16,367 bases of DNA from Streptomyces roseochromogenus subsp. oscitans DS 12.976 (GTDB lineage Bacteria > Actinomycetota > Actinomycetes > Streptomycetales > Streptomycetaceae). The notes under the pieces were generated by a model. That model was not told the DNA's origin, did no database searches, and was given only the letters and a program-made list of their open reading frames with translations. Positions within the stretch are counted from its first letter, which is position 1, and the number at the start of each line of letters is the position of its first letter. The translations under genes were made by a program, and so were the position numbers. Where the stretch lies: the NCBI RefSeq assembly GCF_000497445.1, contig NZ_CM002285.1, positions 3,724,030 to 3,740,396 of the forward strand, in the 5' to 3' direction. This document shows positions 1 through 7,064 of this stretch, piece by piece.

Positions 1-200
1 GCACCCCGACCCGGGTGCCCGGACCGACTCCGTGCCGCGTCAACTCGGTGTGCGAGTGCGGTGACGCGTTCGTCCAGTTGCCGGTAGGTGAGGGACGTCG
101 TCTCCTCGACCAGCGCGGGCCGCTCACCGAAGTGTTCGGCGGCGTCGGCCAGTACCTGATCCAGTCGACGCGCGGGCGCGTTCGACCGTGGCGGGTTCAC
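1..200 (-). CDS. N-terminus of AMP-forming adenylation/acyl-CoA ligase-type protein, partial, apparent frameshift
   Basis: The reading frame begins at a GTG (198-200) preceded on the minus strand by GAGGAG (208-213) at a good spacing, and it runs off the left edge. The first ~49 residues look like the start of an adenylate-forming enzyme: LDQVLADAAEHFGERPALVE, then LTYRQLDERVTALAH, which matches the A1-region pattern of NRPS adenylation domains and acyl-CoA ligases. After that the expected continuation (ELTRHGVGPGTRVGV) lies in another frame. Removing one of the two bases at 47-48 joins the two halves exactly. This is therefore either a real frameshift, making it a pseudogene, or a sequencing error. 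A free-standing A domain, a loading module or a fatty acyl ligase all fit, and too little is visible to choose. It diverges from the antiporter operon. The family call is fairly secure; the exact role is unknown. Confidence 0.55.
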   Translation of the reverse strand, partial: MNPPRSNAPARRLDQVLADAAEHFGERPALVEETTSLTYRQLDERVTALAHRVDAARSRSGHPGRG

Positions 201-284
201 CGTGGGACTCCTCGACGTGTACGACCCGTGTCAGCGACCGGCTCCGCGACGCGGGCCGGGCCCGGGCTCCCCGATTCGGGCTCT

Positions 285-319
285 CACCACCGGATTTCAG
301 GGGCGCACCACCGGATTTC
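285..319. repeat. 14-bp direct repeat spaced 21 bp (possible operator)
   Basis: CACCACCGGATTTC occurs perfectly at 285-298 and again at 306-319, a start-to-start distance of 21 bp, close to two turns of DNA. It sits between two divergent genes, about 85 bp upstream of the leftward start. Two identical half-sites on the same DNA face is the arrangement expected for a direct-repeat-binding activator such as a SARP-family regulator. No regulator gene is visible in the window, so the identity of the binder is inference. Confidence 0.45.
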
Positions 320-348
320 GACACTCACCCTAGGTTCCTGTGCCGCCC

Positions 349-440
349 CCTCAGAACCCCAGCGACCCCCCTGTGTCGGAGCGGGGCGCGCTGGGGATGC
401 GCCTGAGGCTGCGTAGGGGGGCACCGGAATCAGGGGTTCT
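349..440 (+). other. Overlapping, mutually exclusive inverted repeats (possible leader RNA structure)
   Basis: CCCCAGCG (357-364) can pair with CGCTGGGG (389-396), reinforced by CCTCAG (349-354) with CTGAGG (403-408) across an internal loop. The segment AGAACCCC (353-360), which overlaps the left arm, can instead pair with GGGGTTCT (433-440). If transcribed toward the antiporter these would be alternative hairpins. Whether they are transcribed is unknown, and GC-rich DNA produces such pairings by chance. Confidence 0.25.
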
Positions 441-641
441 CGGCGCGGCCAGCCATGGCTATAGATGGAGTTCCCGACCGCGCCGGCCCGCGCACCCCGA
501 AGGTCGGGCGTGCCCTGTCGTGGTGACCGGCCCCTGGGCGCTGCCGCCGGCGGCGCGCACGGCGAGCGGGCCCTGCGCATGTCCCCTTCTCCGTCCCCTC
601 GGGACCCCCTTGGGACACGGACCCTTAAGGACCCCTCTTTG

Positions 642-2045
642 GTGACGAACAGAAACAGAGCACGTCATCTGCTCGGCTATCTGCTGCTCGTCGTGGCGCC
701 GGTCGCCCTGGCGTTGGTGCTGCTGGCCGGGTTGGCCGAACCGCGGCACTCAGGCCACTCGGCCGCCGCGTCGAGCCCGTCCCGGCTGCTGCCGGCGCTG
801 GCCGTCATCCTGGTGGTGGTCCGGCTGGTGGGAGCCGCCCTCAGACGGCTGGGCCAGCCCGCGGTGGTCGGTGAGATCGTCGCCGGCATCGTTCTCGGCC
901 CGTCCGTCCTCGGCTTCTTCCTGCCGGACGTGCAGCGGGCCGTCTTCCCCGCCTCGATCCTGCCGTCCCTGGACACCCTCGCCCAGCTGGGCGTGGTGCT
1001 GTTCATGTTCCTCGTCGGCCTGGAACTGCCCTTGGGCCTGCTGCGCCGCAGCGGCTCGGCGGCCGCGGCGCTCGCGCAGGCCAGCACGGCGGTGCCCTTC
1101 CTGTGCGGTGCGGCGCTCGCCGCGGTGCTGCTCGACTCGTACCGGCCCGCCGGCGCCTCCCGGCTGACGCTGGTCATGTTCGTGGGTGTCGCCTTCGCGA
1201 TCACCGCGTTCCCCGTGCTGGCGCGGGTCCTGGGCGAACAGCGGCTGACCCACACCCCACTCGGCACCCTGGGCATGGCCACGGCCGGGATCGGCGACGT
1301 CATCGCCTGGTGTCTGCTCGCCGCCGTGACGGCGGTGGCCACCAGCGCCTCGGCCGCGCCCACCGCGCTCACGTGCGCGCTGATCGTGGTCTACGCGGCC
1401 GTCATGTTCTTCGTGGTCCGGCCGGCCCTCACCCGGGTCGCGCCCCGCTTCGAGGGGGCGGGGCAGCCACTGGTGGCGGCGGCCGTGCTGACCACCACGC
1501 TGGTCTCGGCCTGGCTCACGGACCGCATCGGCGCGCACGCCATCTTCGGGGCGTTCATCGCGGGCGTGGTGATGCCCCGCAACTCGGTGGCGATCCAGCG
1601 GATCGCGGACCGGGTGGAGGGCCTGACCAGCTGGGTGATGCTGCCCGTCTTCTTCGCCGTGGTCGGGCTGAAGCTCGACCTGCCCGCGGTGGGCGGTCCC
1701 CGGGACTGGGGGGTGCTCGCGCTGATCGTGCTCCTCGCCTCCGTGGCCAAGTTCGGCACGGTGGCACTGTTCGCCCGTCTGCTGGGCCGCAACCGGCGGG
1801 ACGCGGCCGCCCTCGGGCTGATGATGAACTGCCGTGGCGTCACCGAGCTGATCGTGCTTCAGCTCGGGCTGACCCTCGGCGTCCTGTCCCAGCAGCTGTT
1901 CTCGATGCTCACCTGCATGGCGCTGGTGACCACGGCCACGACCGGACCACTTCTGCGCAGGCTGCGGCTGGACCGCAGCGGTTCCGATTCCACCCGCAAC
2001 ACCACGGAGGCTCCGTTGTTGACCAGCAGTGAGGGGACGACATGA
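642..2045 (+). CDS. CPA2-family cation/proton antiporter
   Basis: A polytopic inner-membrane protein of 467 residues, with about a dozen hydrophobic segments, resembling KefB/NapA-type monovalent cation:proton antiporters. Recognisable family stretches include GEIVAGIVLGPSVLGF, GVVLFMFLVGLELP, ITAFPVLARVLGE, GAFIAGVVMPR and NCRGVTELIVLQLG. The start is set at GTG 642, preceded by AAGGA at 627-631; an upstream in-frame ATG at 579 would only add a Pro/Ser/Arg-rich stretch. In the ion-binding helix the usual paired acidic motif (DD or ND) reads GD (G218-D219), so ion coupling may differ. It is the first gene of a four-gene operon and its stop overlaps the next start as ATGA. Antiporters of this type are found in several Hpg-containing peptide clusters, so a role in export or ion homeostasis during production is plausible but unproven. 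Confidence 0.85.
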   Translation: MTNRNRARHLLGYLLLVVAPVALALVLLAGLAEPRHSGHSAAASSPSRLLPALAVILVVVRLVGAALRRLGQPAVVGEIVAGIVLGPSVLGFFLPDVQRAVFPASILPSLDTLAQLGVVLFMFLVGLELPLGLLRRSGSAAAALAQASTAVPFLCGAALAAVLLDSYRPAGASRLTLVMFVGVAFAITAFPVLARVLGEQRLTHTPLGTLGMATAGIGDVIAWCLLAAVTAVATSASAAPTALTCALIVVYAAVMFFVVRPALTRVAPRFEGAGQPLVAAAVLTTTLVSAWLTDRIGAHAIFGAFIAGVVMPRNSVAIQRIADRVEGLTSWVMLPVFFAVVGLKLDLPAVGGPRDWGVLALIVLLASVAKFGTVALFARLLGRNRRDAAALGLMMNCRGVTELIVLQLGLTLGVLSQQLFSMLTCMALVTTATTGPLLRRLRLDRSGSDSTRNTTEAPLLTSSEGTT

Positions 2046-3472
2046 GCGTCACATCCCACCACGACGTTCTCGTCCTCGGCTCCGGACCCGGTGCCTCGGT
2101 GCTCGCCACAGTGCTGGCCCGGGCCGGCTCGGACGTCCTCGTCGTCGGCGAGGACACCCACCCGCGCTACCGGCAGGGCGAGACGTCCACACCCTTTCTG
2201 TCCTGGCTGCTGCGGCTGCTCTCCGCCCGGTACGACGTCCCGGAGTTCGCCCACCTCGCCGCGTACGACACCGCCCGCGAGCAGGTGAGCCGACGGGTCG
2301 GAGTGGAACGCTCGATCGGCTTCGCCCAGGGCGGGCGCGAGCGCCGGACGGCGCTGCCGCGCGCCGCGGCCGGGGCCTTGCTGTACCGGCAGGACGTCGA
2401 CGCCCACCTCTTCCACACCGCCGCGCTGCACGGCGCCCGGGTCCGCCAGCAGGCCAAGGTCGTCAAGGCCGAGGTGACCGCGGACCAGGTACTGGTGACG
2501 ACCGCGCGCGGCGAGACGTTCTCGGCGCGCTTCCTGGTGGACGCGAGCGGCCGCGACTCGGCCGCCCTGGCGGCGCTCGGCGCCGAGGTGCGCGAGGGGG
2601 CCGCGGCGGACGGGCCGCGGACGCGTACGGTGCACACCCATCTGATCGAGACGGGCCTGCCCGCCGCGGACGGCACCACGCACCACCTGTTCGACGGCGG
2701 CTGGCTGACGGTCACCCCGTTCACCGGCGGCGGGGTCAATCCCGTGACGGGCGTGCGCTTCACGGTGGACGCCGACCGCTTCGAACAGGACGAGGATCCG
2801 GAGCGGGAGTTCCGGGCCCTGCTGGAGCGGGTGCCCGAGCTGCGGCCGGGCCGGATCGCGCCGGTGCAGCCCTGGCACTCCACCGGGGTGCAGCAGTACG
2901 CCCGCGAGCAGCGTGCGGGGGACCGCTGGTTCGCGCTCGGCGCGAGCGCCGGTTTCACCGATCCGTTCCTCGCGGGTGAGCTGGTCCACGAGTTGCAGGT
3001 GGTGAACGCGCTGGCGTGGCGGCTGATCAAGGCCCTCGCCGCGGACGACCTGCGCGGCACGTACTTCGCCGAGGTGGCCGCGCTCGACGAACGCCTGCGC
3101 TCGGCGCAGGCCACGCTGGTCGCCGACTTCCTCGGAGCCGGCGCCGACCCGGCACGTCTGGACCGGTTCGTCGAGCGCTGGGAGCTGGCCGGTTTCTACG
3201 CGACGCTGCGGCTGCGGGACGCGGTCGTGTCCCTGCCCGGCTCCGACGGCCCGGCGCTGGCGTACGAGGGTCTCGTGCCCGACGACGACCTGGAGACGCT
3301 GCGGAAGGTGACCCCGCCCGCGTTCCGGTCGGGTATGACCGCGTTGCGCGAACCGGGCCGAGGCCTCACGGCCGTGGGCCGACTGCGCGCGGCGGCCCGG
3401 ACCAGTCCCTCCCCCGAGATCCAGCGGCTGCTGCTGGCCGCCACCCCCGACCTAGTGCGAGGCCGCCTGTGA
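2042..3472 (+). CDS. Flavin-dependent halogenase-like protein lacking the halogenase signatures
   Basis: A 476-residue FAD-binding protein of the flavin-dependent halogenase/monooxygenase superfamily. The N-terminal dinucleotide motif is GSGPGA (13-18), so the last Gly of GxGxxG is Ala. It is clearly a paralogue of the next gene: HPRYRQGETSTP against HPKFAVGESTIP, YRQDVDAHLFHTAALHG against FRQDTDTHLFHAAVRHG, and FLVDASGRDS against YLVDASGFRS. The diagnostic WxWxIP motif is WLTVTP here (221-226), and the position matching the candidate catalytic Lys of the neighbour is Glu (E89). It is also about 70 residues shorter at the C-terminus. It probably does not make hypohalous acid; it could be an oxidase or hydroxylase, or a partner protein of the active halogenase. 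GAGGGG at 2031-2036 is the ribosome binding site. The start overlaps the antiporter stop (ATGA), which implies translational coupling. Confidence 0.8.
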   Translation: MSVTSHHDVLVLGSGPGASVLATVLARAGSDVLVVGEDTHPRYRQGETSTPFLSWLLRLLSARYDVPEFAHLAAYDTAREQVSRRVGVERSIGFAQGGRERRTALPRAAAGALLYRQDVDAHLFHTAALHGARVRQQAKVVKAEVTADQVLVTTARGETFSARFLVDASGRDSAALAALGAEVREGAAADGPRTRTVHTHLIETGLPAADGTTHHLFDGGWLTVTPFTGGGVNPVTGVRFTVDADRFEQDEDPEREFRALLERVPELRPGRIAPVQPWHSTGVQQYAREQRAGDRWFALGASAGFTDPFLAGELVHELQVVNALAWRLIKALAADDLRGTYFAEVAALDERLRSAQATLVADFLGAGADPARLDRFVERWELAGFYATLRLRDAVVSLPGSDGPALAYEGLVPDDDLETLRKVTPPAFRSGMTALREPGRGLTAVGRLRAAARTSPSPEIQRLLLAATPDLVRGRL

Positions 3473-5115
3473 ACGCCACGACCGACCATGACGTCATCGT
3501 GCTGGGAGCCGGGATCGCCGGCTCCATGCTCGGTGCGATCCTCGCCCGGCAGGGTGCGTCGGTCCTGCTCGTGGACGCCGGCTCGCACCCGAAGTTCGCG
3601 GTCGGCGAGTCGACGATCCCCGAGACGCTGGTGACGCTCCGGATGATCGCCGAGCGGTACGACGTGCCCGAGATCGCGACGCTGACGAACACCAAGTTCC
3701 TCATGGAACAGGTCAACACCTCGTTCGGGGTGAAGGACCACTTCGGCTTCCTGCTGCACCGCGAGGGCGAGGAGCCGGACTGGCGCGAGGCCGTCCAGCT
3801 GAGCACGGGCGGCGGGGTGTACAAGACCAGTCACCTGTTCCGGCAGGACACCGACACCCACCTGTTCCACGCCGCGGTCCGGCACGGCTGTGTGCCCAAG
3901 CTGAACCACCTGGTCTCCGACGTGGAGATCGAGGACGACCACGTCGCCGTGGTGGGCACCGACGGGAGCCGGATCACCGCTCGCTACCTCGTGGACGCGA
4001 GCGGCTTCCGCTCGCCGCTCGCCGCGAAACTGGGGCTGCGCGAGGAGCCGTCCCGGCTCAAGCACCACTCCCGGTCGCTGTTCAGCCACATGATCAACGT
4101 GCGCCAGGACGAGGTGCTGGGCCACACCGGCGATCAGTGCCCGCCGACGCGCTGGTACGACGGCACGATGCACCACACCTTCGACCGCGGCTGGTTCTGG
4201 GTCATCCCGTTCGACAACAACCCCGCATCCCGCAACCCGCTGGTCAGCGTGGGGGTGACCCTGGACGAGCGCAAGTACCCGAAGAACCGGGATCTCACGC
4301 CCGAGCAGGAGTTCTTCGAGCTGGCCTCGCGGTTCCCGGCGGTGAAGCGGCAGTTCGAGAACGCCGTCTCGGTGCGGGAGTGGGTGTCCACCGAGCGGCT
4401 GCAGTACTCCGCGACCCGCTCGGTGGGGGCCCGCTGGTGCCTGATGTCGCACGCGGCGGGCTTCATCGACCCGCTGTACTCACGGGGCATCTCCAACACC
4501 GCGAACGTGGTGAACGTCCTGGCCCACCGGCTGCTGGGGGCGCTGCGCGAGGACGACTTCACCGTGGAGCGCTTCGAGTACGTGGAGCGGGTGGAGCAGG
4601 GACTTCTCGACTACAACGACGCCCTGGTGAACGCCTCGTTCATCTCCTTCGGCCACTACCCGCTGTTCAGCGCGGTGTTCCGGGTGTGGACGCTCGGCAC
4701 GGTGTTCAGCGCCAACCGGCTGCAGGCCGCCATGATGCGGTTCCGGCGCACGGGTGACCCGGAGCACCTCAGGGCCCTGGAGGACCACGACCATCCCGGC
4801 CTGTGGTGGCCCGACGCCCGCTACCTCGAGTTGCTGGACGCGGTCGTCGAGCAGACCTCGCGCTACGAGCGGGGCGAGGTGACCGGCGATGAGGCGGCCC
4901 AGTACCTCTTCCGCCGGCTGTCCTCGGCCGACTTCGTCCCGAAGCCGTTCGGTTTCGCCGACATCGAGCACCGCTTCCTGCGGCCCACGCCCGGGCGGAT
5001 GGTCTCGCTGCTGAAGTGGGCCCTCACCGAGGCACCGGATGACGTGCGCGATCTGTATCTCGGCCCGGTGACGGAGTCACTGAAGGGCCTCGTCGCCGGA
5101 CGCCGGCCGGCGTAG
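3469..5115 (+). CDS. FADH2-dependent halogenase
   Basis: A 548-residue flavin-dependent halogenase, a cytosolic enzyme that uses FADH2, O2 and halide to halogenate an aromatic or activated substrate. Visible signatures are the FAD motif GAGIAG (13-18), the halogenase motif WFWVIP (242-247, WxWxIP) and a Lys in GVKDHFGF (K89) at the region where phenol/pyrrole-type halogenases such as CndH and PltA place the Lys that activates HOCl. GFIDPLYSRGI (331-341) matches the family's conserved GFIDPL region. The GTG start at 3469 overlaps the previous stop (GTGA) and follows GAGG at 3459-3462. The flavin reductase lies 9 bp downstream. Given the Hpg genes opposite, a phenolic Hpg residue (free, PCP-bound or in the peptide) is the favoured substrate, but this is inference. 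The C-terminal ~200 residues are less conserved in my reading. Confidence 0.87.
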   Translation: MNATTDHDVIVLGAGIAGSMLGAILARQGASVLLVDAGSHPKFAVGESTIPETLVTLRMIAERYDVPEIATLTNTKFLMEQVNTSFGVKDHFGFLLHREGEEPDWREAVQLSTGGGVYKTSHLFRQDTDTHLFHAAVRHGCVPKLNHLVSDVEIEDDHVAVVGTDGSRITARYLVDASGFRSPLAAKLGLREEPSRLKHHSRSLFSHMINVRQDEVLGHTGDQCPPTRWYDGTMHHTFDRGWFWVIPFDNNPASRNPLVSVGVTLDERKYPKNRDLTPEQEFFELASRFPAVKRQFENAVSVREWVSTERLQYSATRSVGARWCLMSHAAGFIDPLYSRGISNTANVVNVLAHRLLGALREDDFTVERFEYVERVEQGLLDYNDALVNASFISFGHYPLFSAVFRVWTLGTVFSANRLQAAMMRFRRTGDPEHLRALEDHDHPGLWWPDARYLELLDAVVEQTSRYERGEVTGDEAAQYLFRRLSSADFVPKPFGFADIEHRFLRPTPGRMVSLLKWALTEAPDDVRDLYLGPVTESLKGLVAGRRPA

Positions 5116-5124
5116 GGGCGGCCG

Positions 5125-5667
5125 ATGACCACCGTGGACAGCGATCCGAGGCATCCGAGGTATCCGGGGTATCCGGGGTATCCGGGGTATGTGGACGCCT
5201 CCGAATACCGCACGCTGATGGGCGGGTTCCCGACCGGAGTCGTGGTCGTCACCACGACGGGCGACGACGGGACGCCGTACGGCCTGACTTGTTCCTCCCT
5301 GTCGAGCGTGACCGTGCGGCCGCCGACTCTGCAGGTGTCTCTGATGTCCACCAGCAAGGTGCTGGCGGCGATCCTCGGCAACCAGCGGTTCGCGGTGAAC
5401 CTGCTGCACGCCCGGGCCCGGGAGGCGGCATCGGTGTTCGCCTCGCCCGTCGACCGGTTCGCCAGGGTGCCCTGGCGGCCGACCCCCCGGCTGGGCCTGC
5501 CGTGGCTGCACCGGGACGCGTTCGCCGTGGCGGAGTGCAGGCTGGCCCGGACGCTGGAGATCGGCGACCACACCATGCTGTTCGGCGAAGTGACGGCCGT
5601 GGACCACGCGGACGACGTACCGCTTCTGTACGGCAGACGGCAGTACTCGGTCTGGCCCGGGGACTAG
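5125..5667 (+). CDS. Flavin reductase (NAD(P)H:flavin oxidoreductase) of the halogenation system
   Basis: A 180-residue protein of the flavin-reductase-like domain family (HpaC/PrnF type), which supplies free FADH2 to the halogenase. The core begins at MGGFPTGVVVVTT (~31-43), followed by GLTCSSLSSVTVRPP and LQVSLMSTSKVLAAI, the usual flavin-contacting strand and loop, then FAVNLLHARARE. The length fits the family apart from an N-terminal extension of about 28 residues made of five tripeptide repeats (DPR, HPR, then three YPG). It is the last gene of the rightward operon, 9 bp after the halogenase stop, and is followed directly by a strong hairpin. Co-transcription with a halogenase supports its role, although reductases of this type also serve monooxygenases. 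Confidence 0.88.
   Translation: MTTVDSDPRHPRYPGYPGYPGYVDASEYRTLMGGFPTGVVVVTTTGDDGTPYGLTCSSLSSVTVRPPTLQVSLMSTSKVLAAILGNQRFAVNLLHARAREAASVFASPVDRFARVPWRPTPRLGLPWLHRDAFAVAECRLARTLEIGDHTMLFGEVTAVDHADDVPLLYGRRQYSVWPGD
5143..5187 (+). repeat. Five in-frame 9-bp repeats encoding (D/H/Y)P(R/G)
   Basis: Five consecutive 9-bp units: GATCCGAGG, CATCCGAGG, then three identical TATCCGGGG copies, followed by TATGTGG. They are codon-aligned in the reductase gene and encode residues 7-21. The identical copies mark recent slippage or expansion at the 5' end of the gene. Unit number could change without breaking the frame. Confidence 0.9.
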
Positions 5668-5683
5668 GGCCTGGCCGGAAACG

Positions 5684-5737
5684 GACAGAAGGTGGGGTGC
5701 CGGCGAAGGAGACTTCGCCGGCACCCCACCTTCTGTC
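5684..5737. terminator. Bidirectional terminator hairpin between convergent operons
   Basis: A perfect 25-bp inverted repeat: arms 5684-5708 and 5713-5737 with a 4-base GAGA loop, a GNRA-type tetraloop in rightward RNA. It lies 16 bp after the flavin reductase stop and 16 bp before the end of the convergent hpgT. There is no U-tract on either side, as is common for actinomycete terminators. It probably ends transcription from both sides. Confidence 0.9.
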
Positions 5738-5753
5738 GTGGAACCCCGTCGGC

Positions 5754-7064
5754 TCAACGGCGGGACGCGATGAACGCCGCCAGACGGTCCAGGGCCTCAT
5801 CGATCTCGGCCGGGGAGACGGCGCTGCACGACAGGCGCAGCCGCCGGTCGGCGTCCGGATGGTCGTAGAAGTGCCGCATCGGTACCCAGAGCACCCCGTG
5901 CTCCTGGGCGGAGTGCTCCAGCGCAGCGTCGTCCGCGGCGAACGGCACGTCCACCACGACGAAGAAGCCGCCGCGTGGGGTGTTCCAGCGCACTGGGCCA
6001 CCGGCGGGGAAGCGTGCCGCCAGGCCGTCGAGCAGATGGCGGAGATTGCGCTGGTACACCGCGCGTTCCGCGGTGTTGGCGGCGACCAGGCTGCACCCGT
6101 GGGTCACCAGGTGCCCGCCGACGACGGCCTGCGCGACCGGGGAGGTGTTCACCGTGAGCATGCCCTTGATCTTGGCGAGTTCGTCGGCGAACAGACCCAG
6201 GCCGCCGTCGGCGGCCTCGACCGGGGTGTCGGCCACGACATAGCCGACGCGGGCGCCGGGCAGGCACGTCTTGGCGAACGAGCCGAAGTAGACCACCCGG
6301 CGGCCGGTGTCGAGTGCCTTCAGGGTCGGCAGGTGCTCCCCTCCGTGGAACAGCCCGTACGGGTTGTCCTCCAGAAGCAGCAGGTCGAGCGCCGCCGCCG
6401 CGTCCAGCAGGGCGTGCCGGACAGCCAGGTCCATGCTCATCCCGGAGGGGTTGGCGAAGTCCGGCATGACATAGCAGGCACGCGGGCGCCGGCCCTCGGC
6501 GCGCAGCCGGGTCACCGTACGGGCGAGCGCGTCGAGGTCGACCCCGTCCGTGCCACCGGGTACCGGCACCACGGGCAGGTCGACCAGGGCAGCCGCCCCG
6601 GTCAGGCCCACATAGGTCGGGGCGACGGCGAGCAGCACGTCCCGCGGGTCCGCGCGCAGCGCCCGCAGGGTCAGCACCATCGCCTCCTGGCAGCCGACGG
6701 TGACCACCACGGACTCCGGGTCCACGTCGATGCCTTCGTCGACGTGGAGCATCCGGGCGACCAGGTCGTGGATGACGCCCTTGGTACGCCCGTACTGGAA
6801 CAGGGTCCTGCGCACCTGCTCGGGGGTGAACCCGCGGTCGGCGGCGAGGTGGTGCCGGTACGCGGCGAGGTACCGCTCCGGTGCGCGTGCGTCGAACAGG
6901 TCCTCGTGCGGCCGGCCGGCAGCCAGCGAGATGGCGTCGGGGTAGCGGTGCGACACCTCGTTGAGGAAGTTCATCGACTCCAGCACCGGCCCGGCCAGCG
7001 CGGGATGCAGGTCCCCGGCCCGCAGCAGGGCGGAGCGCACCTGGGCGGCCACGGCCTCGCTCAC
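5754..7064 (-). CDS. hpgT: 4-hydroxyphenylglycine aminotransferase (HpgT-like)
   Basis: A 436-residue fold-type I PLP aminotransferase that converts 4-hydroxyphenylglyoxylate to L-4-hydroxyphenylglycine, typically using tyrosine as amino donor. Visible motifs are the FQYGRTKG stretch (89-96), PDFANPSG (201-208, Asn of the PLP site), LEDNPYG (231-237, Asp and Tyr contacting PLP), GSFAKTCLPGARVG (261-274, Schiff-base Lys K265) and the C-terminal Arg R410 in RLRLSCS that binds the substrate carboxylate. The start is a GTG overlapping the hmaS stop (GTGA), so the two Hpg genes are translationally coupled. This pairing with hmaS is the main reason to call HpgT rather than a general MocR/AAT-like aminotransferase. 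It is the last gene of the leftward operon, ending at the hairpin. Confidence 0.88.
   Translation of the reverse strand: MSEAVAAQVRSALLRAGDLHPALAGPVLESMNFLNEVSHRYPDAISLAAGRPHEDLFDARAPERYLAAYRHHLAADRGFTPEQVRRTLFQYGRTKGVIHDLVARMLHVDEGIDVDPESVVVTVGCQEAMVLTLRALRADPRDVLLAVAPTYVGLTGAAALVDLPVVPVPGGTDGVDLDALARTVTRLRAEGRRPRACYVMPDFANPSGMSMDLAVRHALLDAAAALDLLLLEDNPYGLFHGGEHLPTLKALDTGRRVVYFGSFAKTCLPGARVGYVVADTPVEAADGGLGLFADELAKIKGMLTVNTSPVAQAVVGGHLVTHGCSLVAANTAERAVYQRNLRHLLDGLAARFPAGGPVRWNTPRGGFFVVVDVPFAADDAALEHSAQEHGVLWVPMRHFYDHPDADRRLRLSCSAVSPAEIDEALDRLAAFIASRR

Larger units (their letters stand above)
201..641. promoter_or_regulatory. Divergent intergenic control region
   Basis: These 441 bp separate the leftward ligase-like gene from the rightward antiporter operon. 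I see no convincing coding frame; the rightward frame that opens at 465 is only an upstream extension of the antiporter with no recognisable protein character. The region must hold promoters for both directions. It contains a 14-bp direct repeat, overlapping inverted repeats and a TATAGAT string at 460-466 that could be a weak -10 element without a clear -35. AAGGA at 627-631 is the probable ribosome binding site for the GTG at 642. Promoter positions are not resolved. Confidence 0.5.

Noticed and set aside
465..641. An upstream extension of the antiporter to an ATG at 465 or 579.
   Set aside because: The added residues are Arg/Pro/Ser-rich with no family similarity. GTG 642 has AAGGA upstream and leads straight into the first membrane segment.
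3016..3468. An upstream extension of the halogenase through the previous gene.
   Set aside because: The extension lies wholly inside the preceding halogenase-like gene in another frame. GTG 3469 has GAGG upstream and begins just before the FAD motif.
5143..5187. A CRISPR-like or minisatellite array.
   Set aside because: The 9-bp units are contiguous without spacers and lie in frame inside a coding sequence, so they are a protein repeat.
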